A DNA stretch of 64,000 nucleotides, taken from NCBI GenBank assembly GCA_965214475.1, contig OZ243953.1:310001-374000 (forward strand), in the 5' to 3' direction. Positions 1 through 9,009 of the stretch are shown piece by piece. Source of the DNA: SIRX01 sp965214475 (GTDB taxonomy: Bacteria; Actinomycetota; Rubrobacteria; Rubrobacterales; Rubrobacteraceae). Within the stretch, counting starts at the first letter, position 1; each line of letters begins with the position of its first letter. Made by a program: the position numbers and the translations under genes. The notes under the pieces are model-generated. The model was not told where the DNA came from. It did not search any database and saw only the letters and a program-made list of their open reading frames with translations.

Positions 1-2
1 AT

Positions 3-566
3 GCGGGTCTAACTGGTGCTGGTGACTCTTCCGTCAGCGTCCTTCGGGAAATTGATTTGCCCAAAACTGACCTCCAGAATGTATATTTCTCTGAGGCGGA
101 TCTTACTGGCGCGAATCTTGTAGGGATAAACGCACGCGGTGCGGTTTTCGACTTTGCGAACCTTAAAGAGAGTGTCCTGACGGACGCTGACCTTACCTAC
201 GCTACGATGATCGAGACCAATCTTTACGGCATCATTCTACAAGAAGCAACTCTCAAACAAGCTATATTGAAAGACGCCAATCTCAGTGGTGTTCGTCTGA
301 ACGGGACGAATCTTAGTCAAGCCGACTTGAGAGGTTTGAATCTTAGTGGTGCCTATTTGAGTAGCGTTGGCGATCAATTAGAAGGCGCGAATCTCGGAGG
401 AGCTAACTTGACTGGCGCAGACCTTAGCGGGGCCGACTTGATCGATGCTAATCTGACAAATGCCAATCTGGCAAACGCTAACCTGACAGATGTGGCTAGC
501 ATTAGTAACGAGCAGTTGAGACAGCAAGCTGAATCACTAAAGGGAGCAACTCTACCTGAAGGCTAA
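3..566 (+). CDS. Pentapeptide-repeat protein, 5' end outside window
   Basis: The frame is open to the left edge of the window, so the gene is probably truncated upstream; a TTG at 57 is only an internal possibility. The protein consists almost wholly of tandem A(D/N)L-x-x repeats (ADLTGANL, ANLGGANL, ADLSGADL), which fold as a right-handed quadrilateral beta-helix in this family. There is no signal peptide or membrane segment in the visible part. Pentapeptide proteins range from DNA-gyrase-protecting mimics to proteins of unknown role, and nothing here decides between them. It ends 50 bases before a degraded RES gene on the other strand, in a region with several gene remnants. Confidence 0.85.
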   Translation, partial: AGLTGAGDSSVSVLREIDLPKTDLQNVYFSEADLTGANLVGINARGAVFDFANLKESVLTDADLTYATMIETNLYGIILQEATLKQAILKDANLSGVRLNGTNLSQADLRGLNLSGAYLSSVGDQLEGANLGGANLTGADLSGADLIDANLTNANLANANLTDVASISNEQLRQQAESLKGATLPEG

Positions 567-618
567 AGCACGCTTTACAGGGCGAAGTCCTCGTACAGAG
601 GCCTGGATCGGAGCTTCC

Positions 619-948
619 TTAGCGGGCAATGATTCTGGGGTCCAGATCCAGGGGCTCCGGCTCGGATACCTCGATGCTCGCGAAGTCCGGGTGGGCTGGA
701 TTGATGAGATAGTTGTGCTGACCCCTCACCGTGACGCTAGAAATCTTCAGGATCAGCGACCGGCCTTTCGAAAGCCACGCATCCACGATCTCCTTCAGAA
801 ACGGTAGAGCGGGATAGGCTCGCCAACCGTCCGGCAGGGAAGAAGGCGACAGAACCTCGATAGTGGCCTCCTTCAGGGTTGCGGAGACGACCACGAAAGC
901 GTCCAGAACTGTGGGGTCTTCTACGTGCACCAGTTGCTCCGTCGCCGC
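619..948 (-). pseudogene. RES-domain protein remnant, 5' part lost
   Basis: The C-terminal two thirds of a RES domain (NAD+ phosphorylase toxins of Xre-RES systems) are clear: an LVHVEDPTVLD segment, then SLPDGWRAYP, DAWLSKGRSLILK, NYLINPAHPDF and DPRI near the end. An in-frame stop at 949-951 lies just before AATEQLVH, exactly where the domain should continue upstream with its NAD-binding Arg/Tyr half. No cognate Xre antitoxin is beside it. A GTG at 930 could still start a 103-residue fragment, but that would lack the catalytic N-terminal half. The break coincides with the start of a second gene remnant on the opposite strand, so I read this as a deletion scar rather than a functional toxin. 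Confidence 0.7.
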
Positions 949-949
949 T

Positions 950-1111
950 TACGAGCGGGCGTTGGAACCCAAAGAAATCGTGATAACCGGCGGAGCTCAC
1001 TTCGACGCCTACACTGAACCCGGGCTTTCGGAGACTGCGATACCGGGGGTACAGTGGTTCGAACAGCATCTGCTGGGCCGCCAGTACGTGAAGGTCGAAA
1101 CCACCGGCTGA
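950..1111 (+). pseudogene. Alpha/beta-hydrolase C-terminal remnant
   Basis: From about 950 the plus strand encodes YERALEPKEIVITGGAHFDAY followed by a WFEQHLL segment. This is the typical end of dienelactone-hydrolase or acetyl-xylan-esterase-like alpha/beta hydrolases, including the GGHFDAY loop with the catalytic His. Everything upstream (cap, nucleophile elbow) is missing, because the preceding bases are the antisense of the RES remnant. No ribosome-binding site or plausible start precedes it. About 54 codons survive with a normal stop, which suggests a fairly recent rearrangement. Confidence 0.6.
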
Positions 1112-1220
1112 GATACGGAACAAAAAATTTGGTGCGAACGCTATAGCCTTTCTCGTTATCGTCCGATAACATGCCTGGTAAGTCAACGCATCGAAGAACT
1201 TGGTTGAGGGGGGAAGTAGA

Positions 1221-1820
1221 GTGCGACACATTGTGGTTGTTTTGTTGGCGGTGGTTATTGCTGCAGGCTTATCTTTGCAGGCCGAGACGGAGGCGTTTGC
1301 CGGGGCGAGCAAAGTTCGCAAGGCGGACCAGATCCTGGGTAAACCACTCCACAGCCAGGCGACGGTGAAACGCTATGCCCGTTCGGCGGGGTGCACCCGA
1401 TACATCAAGCGGACCATCCCGATCTACTACGAGATGTCCCGCAAGCGGAATATAGCGCCGGATGTGCTCGTGGCGCAGGCTATTCTCGAAACCGGATGTG
1501 GACGCTACGGTGGCGATTCGAAGCCCTGGAACATGGCCGGCATCAAAAAGGGCGGCATCGTGGGTGACCGACCCAGGGACTTCGAGCGTCCCCGCACTGC
1601 CCGTCAGGGTGTGAGGATGCACATAAACCACATGGCGGCCTACACGGGCAAAAGACCAATTGGTAAGCCGCACGACCGATTTCACGACGCGCGCGCCGCC
1701 CAGAAGAGCCGCGGGTGGTGGGTACGGAGGATAAGCCATCTAGGAGACGGGGTCTGGGCCACGGATTCCAGATACTCTGGCAAGATCCGCCGCATCCTCA
1801 ATGACATGGGGAGATCCTAG
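1221..1820 (+). CDS. Secreted glucosaminidase-domain (GH73-like) protein
   Basis: The GTG at 1221 is chosen because a purine-rich GAGGGGGGAAG lies just upstream and the product then begins with a clean signal peptide (MRHIVVVLLAVVIAAG..., probable cleavage after EAFA). The mature part shows the lysozyme-like glucosaminidase pattern: IAPDVLVAQAILETGCGRYG with the likely catalytic Glu in ILETG, then PWNMAGIK, an R-T-ARQGVRMH region and a Y/S-rich C-terminus. This family cleaves the N-acetylglucosaminyl bond of peptidoglycan outside the membrane. It is short (199 aa) and has no separate wall-binding repeats. An upstream TTG at 1200 would add seven residues ahead of the signal and is less likely. 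Confidence 0.8.
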   Translation: MRHIVVVLLAVVIAAGLSLQAETEAFAGASKVRKADQILGKPLHSQATVKRYARSAGCTRYIKRTIPIYYEMSRKRNIAPDVLVAQAILETGCGRYGGDSKPWNMAGIKKGGIVGDRPRDFERPRTARQGVRMHINHMAAYTGKRPIGKPHDRFHDARAAQKSRGWWVRRISHLGDGVWATDSRYSGKIRRILNDMGRS

Positions 1821-1883
1821 CCCGTATCTGGGCGAATGGTTCGAATATATGACTCACTTCGTAGCTATAAGGGAGAAATCTAG

Positions 1884-2225
1884 ATGTCCCTCTATGCCTT
1901 AAACTTGTTCGATCTGGCGGATAATGACTCGTATTTTCAGTATTCGCGCCGTTCTCCGGCTGCGGTGGCCAAATACGAGGGTGAAGTAGTAGCACTTGGT
2001 AAACTGGATGAAGCCCTCCAGAGCGACCCGGACTCGAAGCCTCGCATGGCTATGGTTCTCGTCGAGTGGCCCTCACGGAAGATGTTCCAGGGCTTCCTTG
2101 ACGACCCGGATCATGCCGACCTACACCCGCTGAGAGAAGACGGCACCCGTAACTACCTGTGGTGGACCTACGATCGGCTGGAGGATCTGAAACCACTATT
2201 TCGGGAGGTTCGCGTAGATGCCTGA
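1884..2225 (+). CDS. DUF1330-like small protein
   Basis: A 113-residue soluble protein with the DUF1330-type pattern: MSLYALNLFDLAD at the start, then AVAKYEGEVVALGKLDEAL and VLVEWPSRKMFQGFLDDP. This family is predicted to form a dimeric alpha-beta barrel; its biochemical role is unknown. The start ATG has a GGGAG ribosome site about ten bases upstream. It stands alone between the glucosaminidase gene and a minus-strand membrane protein whose 3' end is only 14 bases away. The C-terminal segment NYLWWTYDRLEDLKPLFREV departs from the usual family end and may be lineage-specific. Confidence 0.6.
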   Translation: MSLYALNLFDLADNDSYFQYSRRSPAAVAKYEGEVVALGKLDEALQSDPDSKPRMAMVLVEWPSRKMFQGFLDDPDHADLHPLREDGTRNYLWWTYDRLEDLKPLFREVRVDA

Positions 2226-2239
2226 TACGGTTGACCAGA

Positions 2240-2572
2240 CTACGCTGCTTGCAAGACAAAAGAAACGGTAAAGAGGAAGCAGCCGGCGAGTAAAAGTGTC
2301 GCCGAAGGCCAGATAAATTTGTCGGCTACTCCTGAGACGTATCGCGGTGTATCGGGCGTTTGTCCTGCGCGGTCACGGACCAGGTCGACAAAAAAGATGC
2401 CCAGCCGCGATAGGGTTATCGTTAGGAGCAGAAGGATCAGGGACAAGTAGAAAAGAACCGGGGCGGACCCTTTTAGAGGCATTTGCACGAGCCCGAATGG
2501 TACGGCTACGCCAACCACACCGAGAACAGCGATAGCTAATCTAGAAAAAGCCTGGAGTATGCTGAGCTTCAT
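2240..2572 (-). CDS. Small three-helix membrane protein, unknown
   Basis: I do not recognise this 110-residue protein. It has three strongly hydrophobic stretches (about residues 8-30, 38-62 and 88-108), joined by a short charged loop with VDLVRDRAGQTPDTPRY between the second and third. That composition is hard to obtain by chance and supports a real gene. The ATG follows a run of G directly, and a TAGAAT -10-like hexamer lies five bases before that run, so it may be transcribed with almost no leader. Neighbours give no functional hint. Confidence 0.55.
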   Translation of the reverse strand: MKLSILQAFSRLAIAVLGVVGVAVPFGLVQMPLKGSAPVLFYLSLILLLLTITLSRLGIFFVDLVRDRAGQTPDTPRYVSGVADKFIWPSATLLLAGCFLFTVSFVLQAA

Positions 2573-2735
2573 CCCCCGATTCTACCCGGCATCCAATCAA
2601 TGTTTGTGAAGGGTCATCCGAGATTCATTCACAGCCTTTGATACGCTCCTCAACAACGTTCAGTCGATTTTTCACCGGATCCCACTTAACATAGAGGGGA
2701 TTCTTGTTCTTCTATCGGCCGGGAGGCTTAATTAC

Positions 2736-3851
2736 TTGACGAGCAATGCTGAGAACTACACTCTAGGGGTCGAGGAAGAGTACCAGATCGTGGATCCCGT
2801 CAGTCGAGAGCTGTTTATCGACGGCGAAAGTGTTCTGGAGCGGGCCCAAGATGTTCTGGGCGAACAGGTCGAGGCTGAGATGCTCTCCTCCCAGATCGAG
2901 GTGATGACGCCGGTATGCCATTCGCTCTCCGAGGTGCGCGACGAGCTGGTGCGGCTGCGGCGGGGCGCCATAGAGGCGGCCGAGGCGGAAGGGCAGAGGA
3001 TCGCCGCCGCTAGCACGCATCCTTTCTCGTACTGGGAGGATCAGGGACTCACCCCTAAAACTCGCTACCGGAGGCTTATAGAGAACTTCCGACAGTTGGC
3101 CGAAGAACAGTTATCTTTCGGGTTCCATGTCCACGTTGGTATCAGCAGCCGGGAGGCTGCAGTAGAGGTGTTGAACCATCTGCGCGTGTGGCTCGCACCG
3201 CTGCTCGCGCTCTCGGCGAACTCACCTTTCTGGCGTGGTAGAGATTCCGGTTACGCCAGCTATCGTACCCAGGTTTGGGGACGGTTCCCAACGGCGGGAC
3301 CACCCGGTAACTTCAGTTCCCTGGCGGCCCACGATGCGCTGGTCAGGAGCCTCGTGGAGACCGGGGGCGTGATGGATGTAGAGAGCGTTTACTGGGATGC
3401 GAGGCTCCCGGAGAAGCACGACACCGTCGAGATCCGGGTCGCCGACGTGTGCAGTAAGCTGGACGAGGCCGTGATGCTGACCGGACTGGCCCGGGCTCTG
3501 GTACGGGAATGCCACGAGCGCGCCTCGCGAAATGAATCATCCCCGGAGGCGCGTCCGGAGATGCTGACCACCGCGCACTGGCTAGCCTCCCGACACGGGC
3601 TGGATACGGAACTCGTAGACCTGGAGGCATGCCGCGCCGTGCCGGCCCGCGAGGTAATACGCTCGCTGCTGGACTTCACGCGTCCGGCGCTGGAAGATTT
3701 TGGCGACTGGGACGAAGTTTTGTCTCTCGTCGAAGAATCGCTTCAGAAGGGAAATGGCGCACAACGCCAGCGCCGCGCCCACGAGCGGGAGGGGCGGCTG
3801 GAAGACGTGGTCGATGCCCTGGTCGAAGAGACGGCGCTGGGCACTCGTTGA
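2736..3851 (+). CDS. ybdK: YbdK-type carboxylate-amine ligase
   Basis: This is a member of the glutamate-cysteine ligase family 2 (GCS2/YbdK), ATP-grasp-like enzymes that join a carboxylate to an amine. The N-terminus YTLGVEEEYQIVDP is the hallmark. FGFHVHVGI carries the metal/substrate residues, GRFPTAGPPGNF is the next conserved block and HDTVEIRVADV follows. The length of 371 aa is normal. The TTG start at 2736 is supported by GGGAGG nine bases upstream. Known members have weak gamma-glutamylcysteine ligase activity in vitro; the native substrate is usually unknown, and an actinobacterial thiol pathway role cannot be shown from context. It converges with the GDH gene with a gap of only ten bases and no hairpin between them. 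Confidence 0.85.
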   Translation: MTSNAENYTLGVEEEYQIVDPVSRELFIDGESVLERAQDVLGEQVEAEMLSSQIEVMTPVCHSLSEVRDELVRLRRGAIEAAEAEGQRIAAASTHPFSYWEDQGLTPKTRYRRLIENFRQLAEEQLSFGFHVHVGISSREAAVEVLNHLRVWLAPLLALSANSPFWRGRDSGYASYRTQVWGRFPTAGPPGNFSSLAAHDALVRSLVETGGVMDVESVYWDARLPEKHDTVEIRVADVCSKLDEAVMLTGLARALVRECHERASRNESSPEARPEMLTTAHWLASRHGLDTELVDLEACRAVPAREVIRSLLDFTRPALEDFGDWDEVLSLVEESLQKGNGAQRQRRAHEREGRLEDVVDALVEETALGTR

Positions 3852-3861
3852 TTTCCCAGGG

Positions 3862-6800
3862 TTAGCCGGAAGACGTTGCCTTCTCCGGGGCCGCCGACAC
3901 CGGTTCCGGGCCGCTGGTGAGGTTGCGGGTCTCTCGTAAGGCGACGGAGAGCGTCGAGAGGTCGAAGGTTCCGCTGGAATTGACATCCCGGAGGACTTGT
4001 AGGAGTCGGTCCACGGGTTCACCCTTTGACTCTATCCAGGCCTCGACGCGATCTTCGGCGGATATGTCGCCATCTGGTACCTCGTGGAGCACTTCGGCGG
4101 TGAGTGTGGCTTCCTGGTCAAAGAGGTCATCCCGCAGAGCTGCCCGGGAAAGCATCTGCCACCGGTTGTTGCGGGGCAGGTCTTCGATGTGATCCCGAAG
4201 CCAATGAATCCTCAATCGTTCGCCTAACATGAAGTACACTGCCGCGACGGTCTCCAGAGAATGGCCGGTAGACGAAGCGATGTCTACGATGTCCAGCGCG
4301 GAGAACATGGAGTTTAGGGTGGCTACCCGCTTTGCGAGGTCCTCCGGGACGCCGGCTTCGACGCACTCTTCGGTGGCATTCTCTAGTGCGTCCCGGTCGG
4401 ATTCGAGCATGAGCTCGGGGATGAGTTCGGTCAACTCTTCGGCTCCCTCGGAGAAGTTGGAGACTGCGTCGGCGATGTCCAGGGGTGAACGTTGGTTGCG
4501 TAGTAACCAACGCGTCGCCCGCTCTATGAGCTTACGGGCATCAAGGAGCATGTTGATCTGTACCTCTGTTTCGACCTGGTTGTCGAGGGCTTCTATCTGA
4601 GACCATAGGCTGGGAAGGTCGAAAATCTCACGGGCCGCGGCGTAGGATCGGGCGATCTCCGGCGCGGTTCCGCCGCTCTCCTCGCGCAGCCGGTAGGCGA
4701 AGGTGGTACCACACCGGTTTACCAGGTCGTTAGTCAGGTGGGTGGCGACGATTTCTCGCCGCAGCCGGTGATCTTTCAACGGCTCCCGGAACCGCTCGCG
4801 CAGCGGCGTAGGGAAGTAACTTTCTAGCTCCCGAGAAAGGTAGGAGTCATCCGGTACGTCGGAGTCGAGCAACTGCTGGTACAGGATGATCTTGGTGTAA
4901 GACAGCAGGATGGCGAGTTCGGGGGCGGCGAGACCGAGTCCCTCGGACCTCCTATCCGCCAGCTCTTCTTCGCTGGGCAGGAACTCCAGCTCGCGGTTGA
5001 GTTGCCCGGCATCTTCCAGCGCCCGCATGTACCGGGCGTGTACGTTCTCCATAGAGGAAGCCTGGGCCACGGCATTGTCTACAGCCTGGGTCTGCGCGTA
5101 GTTGTTCCGCAGTACGAGATCGCCGACCTCCTCAGTCATCTCGGCGAGTAACTCATTGCGTTGTTTCTCGGTCATGTCGCCGTTTTCCACGACGGCATCG
5201 AGCAGTATCTTTATATTGACCTCGTGGTCGGAGCAGTCCACGCCGGCAGAGTTGTCTATGGCGTCCATGTAGACGCGGCCGCCGTTCAGGGCGAACTCTA
5301 TGCGCCCTTCCTGGGTAAAGCCGAGGTTGCCGCCCTCCCCGATAACCCGGCACCCTAGCTCGTTGCCATCCACTCTCAAAGAATCGTTGGCCTTATCCCC
5401 GACATCAGCGTTGCTTTCGTAGCTGGCTTTTGCGTAGGTGCCGATGCCACCGTTCCAAAGTAGGTCTACCGGCGCTTTGAGCAGGGCGTATATGACCTCG
5501 TTGGGCGTCAGGGACTTCTTCTCGACACCCAGCAATTCCTGAATCTCGGGCGTGAGTTTAATGGATTTCTTCGTGCGGGAGAAGATGCCGCCGCCCTCCG
5601 AGATGCAGTCTTTGTCGTAGTCGGTCCACGCGGAGCGTTCCGCGTCGAACAGCCGTTGGCGTTCCCCGAAGCTTTTTTCTGGGTCGGGGTCCGGGTCGAA
5701 GAAGATGTGCAGGTGGTTGAAGGCCGCTACCAGCTTGATGTGGCGGCTCAGGAGCATGCCGTTGCCGAACACGTCGCCGGACATGTCGCCGATGCCGACC
5801 ACGGTGAACTCTTCATTCTGGATGTCCTTGCCCAGGCCACGGAAATGCCGCTTCACTGACTCCCAAGCACCGCGGGCCGTTATGCCCATCGCTTTGTGAT
5901 CGTAGCCCGTTTCGCCACCAGAGGCGAAGGCGTCGCCGAGCCAGAAGCCGTACTCCTCTTTGGAGATGCCGTTTGCGATGTCGGAGAAGGTGGCGGTGCC
6001 CTTGTCGGCGGCGACCACCAGGTATGGATCATCGTCGTCGTAGCGCACCACGTCCGGGGGCGGCACGGTCTCTCCGTCCACGAGGTTGTCGGTCAGGTCG
6101 AGCATACCGCAGATGAGCGTCCGGTAGCAGACGATGCCTTCTTCCTGGAAGGCCTCGCGGTCTCCGTTTTGCGGCGGACGCTTGACGACGAAGCCGCCTT
6201 TGGCGCCCATCGGCACGATCACGGCGTTCTTTACCGTCTGGGCCTTCATAAGGCCTAGTATCTCGGTGCGGAAATCCTCTTTCCGGTCAGACCACCGGAT
6301 GCCACCGCGGGCGACCTCGCTGCCCCGGAGATGAACGCCCTCGGTCCGCGGCGAGTAGACGAAGACCTCGAACATCGGGCGGGGGAGGGGTAGCTCCGGG
6401 ATGCCGGAGGGGTCCAACTTGAACGAGAGGTATGGTTTGGACTCTCCATTGCCGTCTTTCTGGAAGTAGTTTGTCCGCAGCGTCGCCAGGATGGCGTTCA
6501 AGAAACGTCGCAGGATGCGATCCTCGTCCAGACTTGCTACCTCGTCGAGCGACTCCTCAATCTCCTCTTTTAGCCGCTCGGTTTCATCTTCGGCTTTCTC
6601 ATGGGACTCGGGGTCGAGGCGCACCAGGAAAAGCTCTGCGAGTAAGCTGGTGATGTGTGCGTTGTCGGCCAGGGTGTCCTCCATGTAGTCCTGGCTGAAC
6701 GTCGTACCCGCCTGGCGCAAATACTTACAGTAGGCTCGCAGGATGGTGATCTCGCGCCACGTGAGACCGGCCCGTAGCACGAGACGATTGAAGCCGTCGT

Positions 6801-8733
6801 TTTCCACGTCGCCGCGCCACATCCGGTCGAAGGCTTCCTGAAAAGTCTTCTTTACCTCGTCGGTTTGAAGGTCGCCCTGAGCTTCGTGGGCGAGGCCGAA
6901 GTTGTGGATCCAGGCTTCAGGCGAGTCGGAGGGTTCGATTTTGTACGGGTGCTCGTCTACGACCCGGACACCCATCTCCTCCAGCAGCGGCATAACGCTG
7001 GAGAGTGGGATCTTACCCCCCGACCGGTACAGTTTGAACCGGAGGAAATTCTCCGGGACTTCGAGCGGCTGGTAGAGGTTCATGCCCAGTTGGTCCTCAG
7101 AGGCGAGCTCCTCGATCTTGTCGATGTCGGAGACGGCGGTCCGCGGTAGGTAGTCGTGTCGGTAACCGGGGGGGAAGGCCTCCTGGTAGCGGTGGTAGAG
7201 CTCGGTCCCGCGCTCTTCGCCGCAATGCTCGACGAGCGCGTCGTACAGTTCGTCGGCCCAAGAGCGGATCGAATGGGCAAGGTGCTCTTCGACCTCGGCC
7301 ACGTCGTAGTCCGGCAGGTCGTCTGGTGTGGTGCGGATTACGAAGTGCAGCCGCGCCAACACAGACTCGGAAAGCCGGACGTTGAATTCGACGCCCGTAC
7401 CTTTGAACGACTCCTTCAGGATTTTCTGCATCCGCTCCCGAATCTTGGTGTTGTAGTGGTCGCGCGGGACGTATACCAGGCAGGATAGAAAACGGCCGTA
7501 GGCGTCGGGCCGGACAAAGAGCCGAACGCGCTGGCGCTCGTGCAGGTGGAGTATGCCCGTCGAAATCTCGAGCAACTCCTGCTTGCGGATCTGAAACATC
7601 TCGTCGCGCGGAAAGGTCTCCAGGATCTCGACCAGATCCTTCTCGTTGTGGCTGTCTTCCGGGAATCCGGCCTCATTCAGGCAATACTTCACCTTGCGAC
7701 GCAGGATCGGTATCTCTAGCGTACTCTCACTATAGGCGGAGAAAGTGTAGAGCCCAAGAAAACGTCGCTCTCCGACGACCTCACCCGAATCGTTAAACTT
7801 CTTGACCCCAACGTAGTCCAGTTGGGAGGGACGATGAACGGTCGAGCGTGAGTTGGCCTTGGTCAGGTTGAGCAGGCGCCGCTCACGGGCGAGACTCCGG
7901 GCCTCCGGCGGCAGCTTGTTGAAACTGGACGAAGCTTCTCCGGATTCCTTCTCCCGCAGTATGCCGAGGCCACTGTCGGAGACGGCCCGCAGGACATCAT
8001 CTCCGTTCTCTTCTAGCAGATCGTACTCCCGGTAGCCCAGCAACGTGAAGTGATTGTTTTCGAGCCACTGCAGGAAATCCTTCACCTCCGATACGTCCTC
8101 TTCCTCAACCGGCAGGCTCGCCGCGTCGAGGTTGGAGACGATGTCCGCGACCTCTTCCCGCATCTTCGGCCAGTCTTCGACCGCGACCCGAACGTTGTCT
8201 AGGACCTTTTGGAGGCCATCGCAGAGCTGTTCCAAAGCCTCGGTCTCGGTGTGCCGGTCCACCTCGACGTGAATGACGGACTCCGGTGAAGCGTCTTCCT
8301 TCTCGGCGTCAGGTGGCAGAACTTCAGTGAGACGGCCCTCCTCGTCGCGCCGGACGTTCATTACGGGGTGGATCATGCGGTGTATCGAGTACCCCTGGCG
8401 GTTGATCTCCATGCGCACCGAGTCCACGAGGAACGGCATGTCATCGTTGACGATCTCGACAACGGTGTGGGTCGTCTGCCACCGATATTCTTCGAAACGC
8501 GGATTGTAGACCCGAAGTTTCGGCGTGCCGGGTTCACGTTGGAGAGCAAAGTTCCAGTGGGCCACGGCCGCCCCGTAGATGTCTATGGGCGAGAGCCCGG
8601 TCAAATCCTCCGTCGCCACCCAGCCGTAATACTGGCGCACAAACTCTTCGACTTGCGGCGCCTGATCTTCGGATAGCCGCTCCCATACACGCTCGACAGC
8701 CTTGTCGAGAAGTTCGGTCTTCGTCGACGTCAT
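3862..8733 (-). CDS. NAD-specific glutamate dehydrogenase, 180-kDa class
   Basis: At 1623 residues this matches the large bacterial NAD-GDH class, which oxidatively deaminates glutamate to 2-oxoglutarate and ammonia. The N-terminal half holds ACT-like regulatory modules (for example FLVDSVRMEINRQGYSIHRM). The catalytic core carries the block RGGIRWSDRKEDFRTEILGL followed by PMGAKGGFVVKRPP, including the substrate lysines. GIGDMSGDVFGNGMLLS is the start of the dinucleotide domain. The C-terminal part is long and helical. The start ATG follows GGAGGACTGTC, a good ribosome site. It is monocistronic and faces the catabolic island across about 200 bases. A role feeding carbon and nitrogen from amino acids into the TCA cycle is expected; no regulation can be read from the sequence. 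Confidence 0.95.
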   Translation of the reverse strand: MTSTKTELLDKAVERVWERLSEDQAPQVEEFVRQYYGWVATEDLTGLSPIDIYGAAVAHWNFALQREPGTPKLRVYNPRFEEYRWQTTHTVVEIVNDDMPFLVDSVRMEINRQGYSIHRMIHPVMNVRRDEEGRLTEVLPPDAEKEDASPESVIHVEVDRHTETEALEQLCDGLQKVLDNVRVAVEDWPKMREEVADIVSNLDAASLPVEEEDVSEVKDFLQWLENNHFTLLGYREYDLLEENGDDVLRAVSDSGLGILREKESGEASSSFNKLPPEARSLARERRLLNLTKANSRSTVHRPSQLDYVGVKKFNDSGEVVGERRFLGLYTFSAYSESTLEIPILRRKVKYCLNEAGFPEDSHNEKDLVEILETFPRDEMFQIRKQELLEISTGILHLHERQRVRLFVRPDAYGRFLSCLVYVPRDHYNTKIRERMQKILKESFKGTGVEFNVRLSESVLARLHFVIRTTPDDLPDYDVAEVEEHLAHSIRSWADELYDALVEHCGEERGTELYHRYQEAFPPGYRHDYLPRTAVSDIDKIEELASEDQLGMNLYQPLEVPENFLRFKLYRSGGKIPLSSVMPLLEEMGVRVVDEHPYKIEPSDSPEAWIHNFGLAHEAQGDLQTDEVKKTFQEAFDRMWRGDVENDGFNRLVLRAGLTWREITILRAYCKYLRQAGTTFSQDYMEDTLADNAHITSLLAELFLVRLDPESHEKAEDETERLKEEIEESLDEVASLDEDRILRRFLNAILATLRTNYFQKDGNGESKPYLSFKLDPSGIPELPLPRPMFEVFVYSPRTEGVHLRGSEVARGGIRWSDRKEDFRTEILGLMKAQTVKNAVIVPMGAKGGFVVKRPPQNGDREAFQEEGIVCYRTLICGMLDLTDNLVDGETVPPPDVVRYDDDDPYLVVAADKGTATFSDIANGISKEEYGFWLGDAFASGGETGYDHKAMGITARGAWESVKRHFRGLGKDIQNEEFTVVGIGDMSGDVFGNGMLLSRHIKLVAAFNHLHIFFDPDPDPEKSFGERQRLFDAERSAWTDYDKDCISEGGGIFSRTKKSIKLTPEIQELLGVEKKSLTPNEVIYALLKAPVDLLWNGGIGTYAKASYESNADVGDKANDSLRVDGNELGCRVIGEGGNLGFTQEGRIEFALNGGRVYMDAIDNSAGVDCSDHEVNIKILLDAVVENGDMTEKQRNELLAEMTEEVGDLVLRNNYAQTQAVDNAVAQASSMENVHARYMRALEDAGQLNRELEFLPSEEELADRRSEGLGLAAPELAILLSYTKIILYQQLLDSDVPDDSYLSRELESYFPTPLRERFREPLKDHRLRREIVATHLTNDLVNRCGTTFAYRLREESGGTAPEIARSYAAAREIFDLPSLWSQIEALDNQVETEVQINMLLDARKLIERATRWLLRNQRSPLDIADAVSNFSEGAEELTELIPELMLESDRDALENATEECVEAGVPEDLAKRVATLNSMFSALDIVDIASSTGHSLETVAAVYFMLGERLRIHWLRDHIEDLPRNNRWQMLSRAALRDDLFDQEATLTAEVLHEVPDGDISAEDRVEAWIESKGEPVDRLLQVLRDVNSSGTFDLSTLSVALRETRNLTSGPEPVSAAPEKATSSG

Positions 8734-8931
8734 GACAGTCCTCCATCTTTCCCGGTCCCACAGTAACCTACCCCTAATGATAGTAGAAATAGTAGAGTAG
8801 ATGTACGAGGCCGTGTAGGGGCAATCGGGTTCTTCCGGGGGCGAGGAAAACTCGTACTAAATTTAAGCCTCGTAGCCGGCGAAAGTGGCCCCGAGCCTGT
8901 TCAGTAGCATTTGCCCCGACTATTGGCATCC

Positions 8932-8960
8932 TTGACACAAAATCTAGGTCTCGCTAAGAT
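8932..8960 (+). promoter_or_regulatory. Sigma-A-type promoter of the catabolic operon
   Basis: TTGACA at 8932-8937 and TAAGAT at 8955-8960 are separated by exactly 17 bases, close to consensus. The predicted start of transcription falls near 8967, so the GntR gene must begin downstream, at the ATG at 9010, rather than at the TTG at 8911. The operator palindrome overlaps the last base of the -10 box. Confidence 0.75.
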
Positions 8961-8969
8961 TGTATACAA
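8960..8969. promoter_or_regulatory. Perfect palindrome, likely GntR operator
   Basis: TTGTATACAA is a perfect 10-base palindrome placed over the end of the -10 element and the expected transcription start. FCD-type GntR regulators commonly bind short palindromes of the form TNGTNNNACNA or TTGTATACAA. With the GntR gene first in the operon, this suggests simple autorepression by blocking polymerase. Binding itself is inferred. Confidence 0.55.
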
Positions 8970-9009
8970 ACAGTTTGCAAAGCTGTTAGGGAAAGGGTAT
9001 GAGAGTTTT

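Noticed and set aside
737..1321. Long minus-strand frame of 194 codons covering the scar
   Set aside because: It is Arg/Ser/Pro-rich, matches no family, and lies antisense or out of frame to the RES and hydrolase remnants and the glucosaminidase start.
1828..1845. GGTTCGAAT resembling a tRNA T-loop
   Set aside because: No acceptor, D-arm or anticodon arm can be formed around it, and the upstream bases are the glucosaminidase gene.
8780..8805. Repeated TAGTAGA-like direct repeats upstream of GDH
   Set aside because: Short and imperfect, with no spacing pattern suggesting an operator or CRISPR.
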